DNA from: Thermoproteota archaeon
GTDB taxonomy: Archaea; Thermoproteota; Thermoprotei_A; Sulfolobales; Acidilobaceae
Direction of reading: 5' to 3'
Length of the DNA: 64,000 bases
Assembly: GCA_030549835.1 (NCBI GenBank)
Contig: JAUQQR010000002.1
Coordinates: 1 to 64,000 of the forward strand
In this document: positions 33,657 through 42,358 of the stretch, piece after piece
Layout: each line of letters opens with the position of its first letter
Position numbering within the stretch: the stretch's first letter is position 1
Program-made: the position numbers and the translations under genes
Notes under the pieces: model-generated
What the model was told of the DNA's origin: nothing
The model's input: only the letters and a program-made list of their open reading frames with translations
Databases searched by the model: none

Positions 33657-34655
33657 ATGTATATAGGTGTTAACTTTACTAGAGCTAGAGAAGTTGGCAG
33701 GCTACTATCACGTATAGCTTCTAATCTAGAAGTAGATATGTTCCTAGATACTGACTATTATCCCTCAGCTAGTGCTAGTAGGAGAACTATAACAGCATAC
33801 TTCCTAGTAATGGTGGCTATGGATCATAGATTAAGTAGGCCTGGTAAGCCATATGAGGCTGTTATCGATGGTAAAGTGTATCATGGGGCAGATCTACTAT
33901 ATAGGCTTGGTAGTATGAGGTTAAATGATGATCCAGGCTTCTTTGAGGCTGAGAGGTTAGCTAAAGTAACTACTAGGGATATTATAGACTGGCTTACACT
34001 TAATGGTAAGCTAAATGTTAAGCCTCCAGATCCAGATATTAGAGCTGAGCTCTTGAGAGATATTGGCTTAAAGCTATATAAGCTATTTGATGGAGATCCA
34101 TATAATATTATTATAGAGTCTAGAGGTAGACTTAGAGACTCTACGGGAGGCTTCCTTAACATCATTAAAGTATTTAAAGCATACCAGGACCCTGTAGAGA
34201 AGAAAGCGTTACTACTAGCAAAATTCCTTGAGAGGAGGGGAGTATTAGAGATAACAGACCAGTATAATAAGGAGGTTCCGGTAGATAATCATTTAGTTAG
34301 AATAGCTTTAAGAACAGGAATAGTTGAGGTTGATGATGAGACTATTGAGGCTATAGCTGCTGGAGTAGAGTTTGAAGAGGAGAGAGACATAATCCTTAGG
34401 TTTACTACTAGGAGAGCCTATAAGGAGGTTTCAATAGCCTCAGTCTTAGACCCATTCATACTAGATGATATACTATGGAGTTTTGGTAGGAGATGCTGTA
34501 CTAGAGATAAGCCTACATGTAGAGACTCTTGTAGAGCTGAGTGTATAAAGCTTAGAGGATGTAATGGGGGCTGTATTCTATCTCCTATATGTAGAGCATT
34601 TAGGGAACCTAAGTATATGGTTCCAGAGCATAACTTTATAACGTTCTGGTATTAA
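33657..34655 (+). CDS. Cysteine-rich protein, possible iron-sulfur protein
   Basis: This 332-residue protein is not named with confidence. The N-terminal 230 residues are helical, with YYPSASASRRTITAYFLVMVA near 38-58 (part shown) and VDNHLVRIALRTGIVEVDD near 221-239, which recall helix-hairpin-helix glycosylase or queuosine-salvage-like folds. The C-terminus has ten cysteines in about 35 residues (CC...CRDSC...CNGGC...C), enough for a 4Fe-4S cluster. An enzyme acting on nucleic acid or nucleoside is a guess. It is followed by thiI 47 bases on. Confidence 0.65.
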   Translation: MYIGVNFTRAREVGRLLSRIASNLEVDMFLDTDYYPSASASRRTITAYFLVMVAMDHRLSRPGKPYEAVIDGKVYHGADLLYRLGSMRLNDDPGFFEAERLAKVTTRDIIDWLTLNGKLNVKPPDPDIRAELLRDIGLKLYKLFDGDPYNIIIESRGRLRDSTGGFLNIIKVFKAYQDPVEKKALLLAKFLERRGVLEITDQYNKEVPVDNHLVRIALRTGIVEVDDETIEAIAAGVEFEEERDIILRFTTRRAYKEVSIASVLDPFILDDILWSFGRRCCTRDKPTCRDSCRAECIKLRGCNGGCILSPICRAFREPKYMVPEHNFITFWY

Positions 34656-34702
34656 TTTAAAGGTCTTTACCTACTCTTAATAATTAAGGGTTCTAGTACA
34701 CT

Positions 34703-35881
34703 ATGTCTAATGTCATCTTAGTAAGATATGGGGAAATAGCTATTAAAGGTGTTAGGACTAGGAGGAGTATGGAGAATTTATTAGCTAATACTCTAAGATT
34801 AGCATTAGAGAAGTTTAATGTAAAAGCTGAAATTACTGTCTCAGAAGGTAGGATATTTATATGGAATCCTTCAGATATTGAGGGCGCTATTAAGGCATCT
34901 AGTAGAGTATTTGGAGTTAAGAGTATCTCACCAGCATATTTTCTCAAGTTCTCAGATCTAGAAGATTTGATAGATAGAGCTTTAGAATTCTTCTCTCCTA
35001 GAGTTAAGGGTAAGATATTTAGAGTTAGAGCTAGACGTGTAGGCTCCCATAACTTCACTAGTAAGGATGTAGAGAAGCTTCTAGGATCTAAACTCTTAGA
35101 GAGTGGAGCTTTAAGAGTTGACCTTGAGAATCCAGAGTATACAGCTTACTTAGAGATTAGGGGTCTTATAGCTTTCCTATATGACACTATAATTGATGGG
35201 CCTGGAGGGTTACCCTTAGGGAGTGAGGGTACGGTACTTGTACTCTTTAGTGGAGGCTTTGATTCTACAGTTACGAGCTGGAGGCTTATGAGGAGAGGTT
35301 GTAGAGTACACTTATTACACTATGATATAGGTTTCCCAGAGACTGTTAGAGTGGCTATTGAGGTAGCAAAATACCTAGCAGATAACTGGAGCTTTGGACA
35401 CTCAATGAGACTTTTCATTATAAACTTTAGGGGGCCTGTTAGAATAGTTAATGGTCTAGTCTCTCCACCATACAGGACTTTAGTAATTAGGAGGCTTATG
35501 ATGGAGTATGCTGTAAGTTTAGCTGAGAAGATTGGAGCAGAAGCTATAGCCACTGGAGAGTCTATAGGCCAGGTAGCAAGCCAGACTATTAGGAATCTAT
35601 ACCTGCTAGGTAGAAATTTAAGACTCCCGGTTTTAAGACCACTATTAGGGTCTGATAAAGATGAGATTATTAAGGAATCTATAAGAATTGGAACTTATGA
35701 TTTAAACAAGAAACAGGTAGAAGTATGTGGATTAGCCGCTACACCTACACCTAGAGGTAACCCTAAGAGATTTGAGAAGGAGTATGATAAAGTCTCTGAC
35801 ATCATAGTTCCAGATCCTATAGAGATTAATCTTACGAGCGAATCTTTAGATAGTATACTGAGTAAGCTTAAGCTAGGATGA
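34703..35881 (+). CDS. thiI: tRNA 4-thiouridine synthase ThiI
   Basis: The 392-residue enzyme adenylates and sulfurates U8 of tRNA. The N-terminal start LVRYGEIAIKG (about 6-16) and THUMP region to about 165 are followed by the PP-loop SGGFDST near 180-186. The C-terminal rhodanese domain of bacterial ThiI is absent, as is common in archaea; VEVCGLAATPT near 343-353 holds a conserved cysteine. The next small gene overlaps its stop by 4 bases. Confidence 0.95.
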   Translation: MSNVILVRYGEIAIKGVRTRRSMENLLANTLRLALEKFNVKAEITVSEGRIFIWNPSDIEGAIKASSRVFGVKSISPAYFLKFSDLEDLIDRALEFFSPRVKGKIFRVRARRVGSHNFTSKDVEKLLGSKLLESGALRVDLENPEYTAYLEIRGLIAFLYDTIIDGPGGLPLGSEGTVLVLFSGGFDSTVTSWRLMRRGCRVHLLHYDIGFPETVRVAIEVAKYLADNWSFGHSMRLFIINFRGPVRIVNGLVSPPYRTLVIRRLMMEYAVSLAEKIGAEAIATGESIGQVASQTIRNLYLLGRNLRLPVLRPLLGSDKDEIIKESIRIGTYDLNKKQVEVCGLAATPTPRGNPKRFEKEYDKVSDIIVPDPIEINLTSESLDSILSKLKLG

Positions 35882-36330
35882 TGTATGTGGTGAACGCGTT
35901 ATCCTTCAAGTGGTTTAAGGGTTTTATTAGGATTGAGTTGTTAAGTGATGGTTTAGTAGTTAGAGCTCTAAAGTCTAGCATAATGCTCGAGCCTAGAGTA
36001 ATTCAAACCATAAACTTAGACTATCATCTTAGAGAGTTTAAGTCTAAGAGAGATAAGGTGATATACTTAGATTTAAAATCTAAGCTTACTGGTGAGTCTA
36101 GATCTGCGCGTGTAATGGCTTATAATAGTGATCATGATACCTACTTAGGCCCCTATTGGCTAGTTTATACTCTAATAGGAGATCTCCCCTACCTTACAAT
36201 ATACTCTCAGCCAGGCGCTCTATACGATTACGTTATCTTATCGATAGATAAGATTATGGTTAAGACTAATAGTAGGAGGGAGGTCTATATATTAGATGAG
36301 AATGGATCTAGAAAGCTTATGCTATTATAA
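35878..36330 (+). CDS. Hypothetical protein coupled to thiI
   Basis: The 150-residue protein starts at ATG overlapping the thiI stop by 4 bases. It is strand-rich with basic patches and no cysteine, metal motif or membrane segment. I do not recognise it. The coupling suggests cotranscription with thiI, and so perhaps a link to tRNA modification, but this is inference only. Confidence 0.68.
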   Translation: MMYVVNALSFKWFKGFIRIELLSDGLVVRALKSSIMLEPRVIQTINLDYHLREFKSKRDKVIYLDLKSKLTGESRSARVMAYNSDHDTYLGPYWLVYTLIGDLPYLTIYSQPGALYDYVILSIDKIMVKTNSRREVYILDENGSRKLMLL

Positions 36331-36375
36331 TTTTAAACTTTCAACTCTAGTATTTATTGGCTGGGTTGTAATTAT

Positions 36376-37263
36376 ATGGTTGATATACTAATAACAGGAT
36401 CTCTAATATTCACTGGTGAAGAGATCATTAAGAATGGCTACGTCTATATAAGTAATGGCCGTGTAGAGGCTGTAGGTGAGGGGGTAGTCCCAGAAGAGTA
36501 TACTTACGCTACGCTCTTAATTGGAGGAACTGGGAGAATTATAGTTCCAGGACTAGCAGCTATAGCTAGTGTAGCCTCATATCCATTAAGGTTTAAGAAG
36601 CCTAGTATGAGGGATAGAGTTAACTTTTATAGAGAAACTGGGATTAAAAATCTTTTATTAGCAGCACTTCCAGCTATATATGAGCTTCATATGAGTGGAG
36701 TTACTGTAATAATAGCTGAAGGTTTAACAGTAGAGCTCCCCCTAGAGTTATCTAAGCTAATTGGGGGATTCTACGGGTTAGCTATTCCAGCTTGTAGTGG
36801 TATAGAACCCATGTATACTCCCGGCCTTGCTTCTATTATTAAGCTATCTTCTAGAGACTGTGAGGGTGAGGCTGAGATAATAGAAATTAATGAGAGAGGA
36901 TATAAGGGCTCTAAGCCTGTACTTAGCTTATTTAATACAATATCTTATAGTATACCAGCTTCCACTATAGAAGATCCATGGGTAGAGAATTTAGAGTTAA
37001 GGAGGGCATTAATGCTACCTCCGTCAACTATAAAGCCTGGTAAGTTAGCGGAGATAGCAGTATATGATGTTAGTAAACCACCAGCAATGCTCTTAGACAT
37101 GGCATCAGAGCAGGATGTAATGAAGATATATAAGAGTGGAGCAAAACTTGAAACGCTAATAGCTGGAGAAGATATACTCGTAGATGGTGGAGATCACCTC
37201 TATATAGTTGAGAAACATTTTAGAGAAGCTAGAGCCCTAGCAGAGAAGCTCCTAAGTAGATAA
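36376..37263 (+). CDS. Amidohydrolase-like protein lacking metal ligands
   Basis: The 295 residues include the composite beta-sandwich start of the amidohydrolase superfamily (ILITGSLIFTGEEI, IVPGLAAIA) and its usual end (IKPGKLAEIAVYDV). The expected HxH after PG is missing: the sequence reads PGLAAIASVASYP. The barrel between the two halves is shortened to about 130 residues and has no clear lysine, histidine or aspartate ligands. It is therefore probably not a hydrolase, but a non-catalytic or rebuilt relative. Codon use matches the host and the frame is intact. Confidence 0.75.
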   Translation: MVDILITGSLIFTGEEIIKNGYVYISNGRVEAVGEGVVPEEYTYATLLIGGTGRIIVPGLAAIASVASYPLRFKKPSMRDRVNFYRETGIKNLLLAALPAIYELHMSGVTVIIAEGLTVELPLELSKLIGGFYGLAIPACSGIEPMYTPGLASIIKLSSRDCEGEAEIIEINERGYKGSKPVLSLFNTISYSIPASTIEDPWVENLELRRALMLPPSTIKPGKLAEIAVYDVSKPPAMLLDMASEQDVMKIYKSGAKLETLIAGEDILVDGGDHLYIVEKHFREARALAEKLLSR

Positions 37264-37392
37264 TACTAATTACCATATAATACTTAATACTTACTCCTAG
37301 AATACATGGTTATATTAATTGCATGTATACCAGGTAATATTTAATAGTCTCTATGTTCATAAGTTATATCATGGTACAAGTTGGTGTAAAAG

Positions 37393-38946
37393 TTGCCTGA
37401 GACTGGTAGTTTATACGTAGTTGACTTAGACTCTATACTCGATGGTAGTGTTAGGTCTATTATTGAGAAGAGTATAGTTAAAGGTAAGATACTAGTACAT
37501 AAGGCTATTATAGATTATTTAAGCTTAGAGGCTAGTAGTGGTAGGACACTCGGCTTTACTGGCTTAGAGGAACTTAAGAAAATACTAGATTATAATGGTC
37601 AATATGTTGAGATTAGTGTTGTTGATGAAGAGAGGAGGCCATATAAAGATTTAGATAGGAGTACTGTTAAGAGTATTATAAGAGATTATGCTTGGAAAAT
37701 TGGAGGAATACTTATAACGTCTGATAAAGTTCAAGCTGCTACAGCTCAAGCTCTAGGTATAAGAACGCTTTTCTCAGCTAAGGATGAACAAGTTAAGCTT
37801 AAATTCGAGCATTTCTTTGACTTAAAAACTATGAGTGTACATCTTAAGGAGGGGGCTCCTCCCTTAGCTAAAGTTGGTAGTCCTGGTAGGTGGGTATTTG
37901 TTAAGCTTAGAGAGGAGGCTATAAGTAGAGCTGAGCTTGAAGAGATGGCTAGGGAAATTATTGAAGCAGCTTCACGTGGCTATGGGTATGTTGAGATTGA
38001 TAGGCTAGGGTCGACTATAGTACAACTTGGGGATTACAGGATAATCATAGCTAGGCCTCCATTTAGTAATGGCTGGGAGATAACAGCTGTTAGGCCATTA
38101 GTTAAGCTTAGACTAGAAGATTATAATTTGCCAGAGAAGCTACTTAGAAGGTTAATGGAGAGAGCTGAAGGTATATTAATAGCTGGAGCTCCAGGTATGG
38201 GTAAGACTACTTTTGCTCAAGCACTAGCAGAGTTCTACTCTAGGCAAGGTAAGATTGTTAAGACTGTAGAATCTCCGAGAGATATGAGGCTCCCAGCAGT
38301 AATAACACAGTATTCTAAGGCTTACGCTGATGTTGGAGAGCTCCACGACATACTACTATTATCGAGGCCAGACTATACAGTGTTTGATGAGCTTAGAAAT
38401 GATGAGGACTTTAAACTATATGTTGATTTAAGGCTTGCAGGAATAGGGATGATAGGGGTACTCCACGCTACATCACCTATAGATGCAATACAGAGGTTTA
38501 TTAGGAGAGTAGAGCTAGGTATGATACCTAGTATTATAGATACTGTAATATTCATTAATGAGGGCAGAGTAGAGAAGGCTTACGAGATATCAATGACAGT
38601 AAAGCTACCATCAGGACTTAGAGAAGCTGAGCTTACAAGGCCTGTAGTAGAGGTTAGAGACTTTATGACAGGAGATTTAGAATTCGAAATCTATATCTTT
38701 GGAGAGCAGACTATGGTAGTTCCAGTTAAGGCTACGGGTGGGAGAGGTTATAGCGTAGCCTTAGCTGGAACTGCTATAGAGGATAGTGTAAGGAAAATCA
38801 TACCAGAAGCTAGTGTTGAAACTAGAGAGGGGGTTTTAATAGTTAGAATACCTAGACTAGGGGGTAAGATAACAGCTAGGAAGATTAAGAGACTTAAGAG
38901 TATAGCTGAAGAACATAACCTAAAACTTAGAATAATGCCAGGATAG
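37393..38946 (+). CDS. PIN-domain ATPase (PINA-like) with C-terminal KH-like domain
   Basis: The 517-residue protein starts with a PIN nuclease fold (YVVDLDSILDG near 8-18, GGILITSDK near 107-115). Next comes a secretion-type/PilT-like RecA ATPase with Walker A GAPGMGKTT at 265-273 and VFDELRND near 334-341. The end (VETREGVLIVRIPRLGGK) is KH-like. This is the layout of crenarchaeal PINA, reported to drive Holliday-junction migration and to bind Hjc. Here hjc lies 11 bases downstream, which supports that assignment. Length is typical. Confidence 0.9.
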   Translation: MPETGSLYVVDLDSILDGSVRSIIEKSIVKGKILVHKAIIDYLSLEASSGRTLGFTGLEELKKILDYNGQYVEISVVDEERRPYKDLDRSTVKSIIRDYAWKIGGILITSDKVQAATAQALGIRTLFSAKDEQVKLKFEHFFDLKTMSVHLKEGAPPLAKVGSPGRWVFVKLREEAISRAELEEMAREIIEAASRGYGYVEIDRLGSTIVQLGDYRIIIARPPFSNGWEITAVRPLVKLRLEDYNLPEKLLRRLMERAEGILIAGAPGMGKTTFAQALAEFYSRQGKIVKTVESPRDMRLPAVITQYSKAYADVGELHDILLLSRPDYTVFDELRNDEDFKLYVDLRLAGIGMIGVLHATSPIDAIQRFIRRVELGMIPSIIDTVIFINEGRVEKAYEISMTVKLPSGLREAELTRPVVEVRDFMTGDLEFEIYIFGEQTMVVPVKATGGRGYSVALAGTAIEDSVRKIIPEASVETREGVLIVRIPRLGGKITARKIKRLKSIAEEHNLKLRIMPG

Positions 38947-38957
38947 GAGTAGTACTT

Positions 38958-39398
38958 ATGGCTAAAATTAAGAAGCCGAAAGCTAAAGGTTCTAGAGCTG
39001 AGAATGAGCTAGCAATAATACTCTGGAATCTAGGCTATGCAGTAATACGAGGTCCTTCAAGTGGCGGAGGAGTAAGGAGGAGGTTTCAGCCTGACATAGT
39101 GGCTATAAAGAATGGGCATATACTAATATTTGAGGTTAAAACTGGGAGAGAAGGAGAACCTATATATGTAGAGGCAAGTCAGGTAATAGGAATACAAGAA
39201 TTTGCTAGAAGATCAAATGGTAAAGCCTATATAGCAGTAAGACTAGCTGGAGGAGAGTGGAGAATACATAATATAGATATGTTATCTATAACAAAAGGTG
39301 GAAACTATAAGCTTGAAGCACCAGAGAAAGGGTTAAAGATTAGAGATTTAGATGAGACCCTATTCCCTAAAGATAAGAAAATAACCTCATACCTTTAA
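38958..39398 (+). CDS. hjc: Holliday junction resolvase Hjc
   Basis: The 146-residue nuclease cuts four-way DNA junctions. KGSRAENELAIILWNLGY near 9-26 contains the catalytic glutamate, PDIVAIKNGHILIFEVK near 45-61 holds the acidic and lysine residues of the PD-(D/E)XK site. It is close to the usual length. Its place just after the PINA-like ATPase gene fits their known physical partnership. Confidence 0.95.
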   Translation: MAKIKKPKAKGSRAENELAIILWNLGYAVIRGPSSGGGVRRRFQPDIVAIKNGHILIFEVKTGREGEPIYVEASQVIGIQEFARRSNGKAYIAVRLAGGEWRIHNIDMLSITKGGNYKLEAPEKGLKIRDLDETLFPKDKKITSYL

Positions 39399-39534
39399 AC
39401 TAAAATATTCTCAATATATATTAATTTTAGCCTAACGTAACTGTTTTGGGGTTTCATATTGGTTTATGTATTTTAGTATTACTCCTTGGCTATATTAAAA
39501 GCTTATAAGTTACCTCTACTATCTTAAATGCAAG

Positions 39535-39660
39535 TACGTATGATGTAGAGTCTGGGGTCGCTCTAAACGCCTTTAAAAATAATGCAAGCCCAAGACAAAT
39601 GCGGGAGAATAAGAGATGAGGCAATGATATCGGAGCTGAACCCCTCCTAGGGTATGGATA
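39535..39660 (+). mobile_element. Transposon 3'-end fossil
   Basis: The frame GVALNAFKNNASPRQMRENKR, shown in part, is followed by a stop and GNDIGAEPLL. The reverse complement matches 24873-24985 and 50910-51000 (ggggttcagctccgatat block). It occupies most of the 382-base gap between hjc and the stomatin gene. The antisense open frame at 39490-39744 is not a gene. The rest of the gap is AT-rich promoter sequence. Confidence 0.65.
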
Positions 39661-39790
39661 GATTCTCTTAAGAATTAGCTCTGAGGCTCTAAAATTTCTA
39701 TGAGAGAGTCCATGAATACTATGAGGGGTAATTAGAAAGTACATTAATGATAACTTATTAGGGTTAAATCACAAAGTTATATTGGGTGCA

Positions 39791-40606
39791 AGTATGGTTA
39801 ATGGCCAACTTTTAACTCTAGGTCTTCTGATAGCATTAGTAGTAATATTCCTACTTGCAATGTCTATTAGAGTTATTAGAGAGTATGAGAGATCTGTCGT
39901 ATTCAGGCTTGGGAGGCTACTAGGAGTTAAGGGTCCAGGGTTATTCTTCTTAATTCCTTTCGTTGACTCAATGGTTAAAGTTGATCTTAGAGTAGTAGCT
40001 ATTGATATCCCGGAGCAGAAGGTTATAACTAGGGATAATGTTACTGTAGGTGTAGATGCTGTAGTATACTATAAAATCTTGGATCCCGAGAAAGCTGTAA
40101 CTAAAATTGAGAACTACCACTACGCTGTTTTGATGTTAAGTCAAACTACACTTAGAGATGTAATAGGCCAGGTCGAGCTAGACGATCTCCTAGCTAAGAG
40201 AGAGGAGATTAATAAGAGAATACAGGAAATCCTAGATACACTCACAGATCCTTGGGGTATTAAAGTAACAGCTGTAACCTTAAAAGAAGTTAAGTTACCT
40301 GAGGGAATGCTAAGAGCTATGGCTAAGCAAGCTGAGGCTGAGAGGTGGAGGAGGTCTAGGATTATAGAAGCTGAGGGTGAGAGGCAAGCAGCATCTATAA
40401 TGATTGAAGCTGCAATGATGTATGAGAAACATCCTGTAGCTGTACGTTTAAGAGAATTACAGACTCTAATAGAGATTGCTAGAGAAAAGAATATGATTAT
40501 TGTCACTCCAACACAACTAGGGACAAATGAGACTCTAGCAGTAGCAGCAGGGCTCCTAAGATTACCGCAACCATCAACTACTCAGGCAGAGTCTAAGACT
40601 AAGTAG
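39791..40606 (+). CDS. Stomatin/slipin (SPFH) membrane protein
   Basis: One N-terminal membrane helix (about 7-28) is followed by the SPFH/PHB domain: IREYERSVVFRLGRLLG near 29-45, GPGLFFLIPFVD near 48-59, VTVGVDAVVYYKI near 87-99. The C-terminal coiled-coil is rich in AEAERWRR. I favour ATG 39794 or nearby as start; the frame also allows TTG 39782. It organises membrane microdomains and, in archaea, is the partner and substrate of the NfeD-type protease encoded 14 bases downstream. Confidence 0.93.
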   Translation, partial: SMVNGQLLTLGLLIALVVIFLLAMSIRVIREYERSVVFRLGRLLGVKGPGLFFLIPFVDSMVKVDLRVVAIDIPEQKVITRDNVTVGVDAVVYYKILDPEKAVTKIENYHYAVLMLSQTTLRDVIGQVELDDLLAKREEINKRIQEILDTLTDPWGIKVTAVTLKEVKLPEGMLRAMAKQAEAERWRRSRIIEAEGERQAASIMIEAAMMYEKHPVAVRLRELQTLIEIAREKNMIIVTPTQLGTNETLAVAAGLLRLPQPSTTQAESKTK

Positions 40607-40619
40607 AGTTTAGAGGTAA

Positions 40620-42032
40620 GTGGTGGATCTAATGAGATATCTTTTTTTAATAATCATAGTATCCTTAACCATACTATATTTAAATACAGGTATTGCTAGT
40701 GCTGAGGGTGGCGATTTAGGATCTGCTTATTGTGGAGTTGTAGAGAAGAATCAGGGGATAATTGGTAGAGATGCTCCTTATGATAGGGTTGCTGGCCCTA
40801 GTGCTATAATTATTAGAGTTGAGGGTGTTATAAGTAGCTGGACATACCAGTATATTATTAGAGCTATTAGAGAAGCTGAAAGTAGAAATGTACCATTAGT
40901 CTTAGAACTAAATACTCCTGGAGGTTTAGTAAATGCTGCTACAGATATAGTTTTAGCTATTAGTAGGAGTAGAGTACCAGTTATTGGTTATGTTGTTGAC
41001 AAGTGGGCTGAAAGTGCTGGGACACTTATCCTAGTATCTACGCATATAGCAGCAATGCAGGAGGGTACTATTATAGGATCTTTACAACCTGTAAGCTATG
41101 ACCCAACAACTGGTAGATATGCACCAATTAATGAGACTAAGATACTAAATCCTATAATAAAAACATTATGTGAGCATGGGGCCTCTAAGGGTAGGAATGC
41201 TACAGCCTTAGTTAGATTTGTCTTACACAATGATAACTATGGTGCGCGTGAGGCTAAGCGATTCAATGTAATAGATATTATTGCTAATAGTAGAGAAGAT
41301 CTCCTCAACCAGGTTAATGGACTTGTCGTCCAGGTCTATGGAGGGGATAGAGTGAAATTAGAGCTTAATGGTAAATACGAGTTTATAGGTTTAAACCCAT
41401 CAGAGCTACTTATAAGCATGCTATCAGATCCCTTAATCTCGGGGATACTATTATCTATTGGAGTCTTAGCTTTAATCTTTAGTATAGCTTCAGCAAATAT
41501 GCCTGGAGTAGCTCTTGGACTATTAATAGTAATACTAGGCTTACTTGGCACAGGCCTCAACCCTAATATAGCATCTCTAGCATTAATAGCCTTAGGAGCT
41601 CTACTTATAGCAGTAGAGATATTCACTCCAGGTTTTGGTATAATTGGGGGAACTGGAATAATAATGCTAGTATTAGGACTAATACTACTACCAGCAGTCC
41701 CAGGACCTGAGGGGTTCGCGATAACAGAGAGATACTTAAACCAGGTAATAATATACATATATGCTCTAGGACTAACCGTAGGGATAACTACAGCATTCAT
41801 AGTATACAAGATTCTACAAGTGAGGAGAGCAAAACCATATATATGGAGAATAGAGGGGTTAAGAGGGGAAGCAATAGAAGAAATAAGACCTGGGAAGCCT
41901 GGATTTGTTATAGTAGAGGGAGAGTACTGGAAAGCCATAAGTGATGAAGAAATAAAAAGCGGGGATAAAATAGAAGTTATTAGTAAGGATAACCATATAC
42001 TTAAAGTTAGAAAATTAAAAGAAAGCAAGTAA
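40620..42032 (+). CDS. NfeD family membrane serine protease (stomatin-operon partner)
   Basis: The 470-residue protein has a signal peptide (about 4-27), a ClpP-class protease domain with the catalytic Ser132 in WAESAGTLI and lysine expected near residue 175, four to five membrane helices (about 265-400), and a C-terminal NfeD OB-fold (GLRGEAIEEIRPGKPGFV region). Archaeal homologs cleave the C-terminus of stomatin. Gene order stomatin-NfeD is conserved, and both genes should be cotranscribed. Confidence 0.93.
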   Translation: MVDLMRYLFLIIIVSLTILYLNTGIASAEGGDLGSAYCGVVEKNQGIIGRDAPYDRVAGPSAIIIRVEGVISSWTYQYIIRAIREAESRNVPLVLELNTPGGLVNAATDIVLAISRSRVPVIGYVVDKWAESAGTLILVSTHIAAMQEGTIIGSLQPVSYDPTTGRYAPINETKILNPIIKTLCEHGASKGRNATALVRFVLHNDNYGAREAKRFNVIDIIANSREDLLNQVNGLVVQVYGGDRVKLELNGKYEFIGLNPSELLISMLSDPLISGILLSIGVLALIFSIASANMPGVALGLLIVILGLLGTGLNPNIASLALIALGALLIAVEIFTPGFGIIGGTGIIMLVLGLILLPAVPGPEGFAITERYLNQVIIYIYALGLTVGITTAFIVYKILQVRRAKPYIWRIEGLRGEAIEEIRPGKPGFVIVEGEYWKAISDEEIKSGDKIEVISKDNHILKVRKLKESK

Positions 42033-42059
42033 AGCTCTTAACACTCAACTATTACAAAC

Positions 42060-42130
42060 TATTTACAACCTGAAAGTTTCGCCTCTTTAGGGGCGGGGAG
42101 GAGGTCGTCTCTAATGAATTATTGTATTCT
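42060..42130. mobile_element. Short transposon fossil
   Basis: The block ggggcggggaggaggtc (42090-42106) matches 30743-30757 and in part 33455-33466. It is the only repeat found in the 325-base gap between the NfeD gene and the HerA-like gene; the rest is AT-rich sequence without a reading frame. Confidence 0.4.
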
Positions 42131-42358
42131 AGGAACTCCTACATAATCCTAGCTCAGAGACATGGAAGCATATAGTTTGAATTTCAATACTCAGAGATAT
42201 GACCATAAACAATAAAAATATTGTGAGTTAAGTAGATTATAAGAGGATCTTTAACTTTTAGTAATTATATGTAGTGTAGACTTTATTCTCTGATTTATTA
42301 TTTGTTTTAGCTTACTCTCTGCCTCTAACTATTAATTACGTATTAGTGGTGTTTTAGC

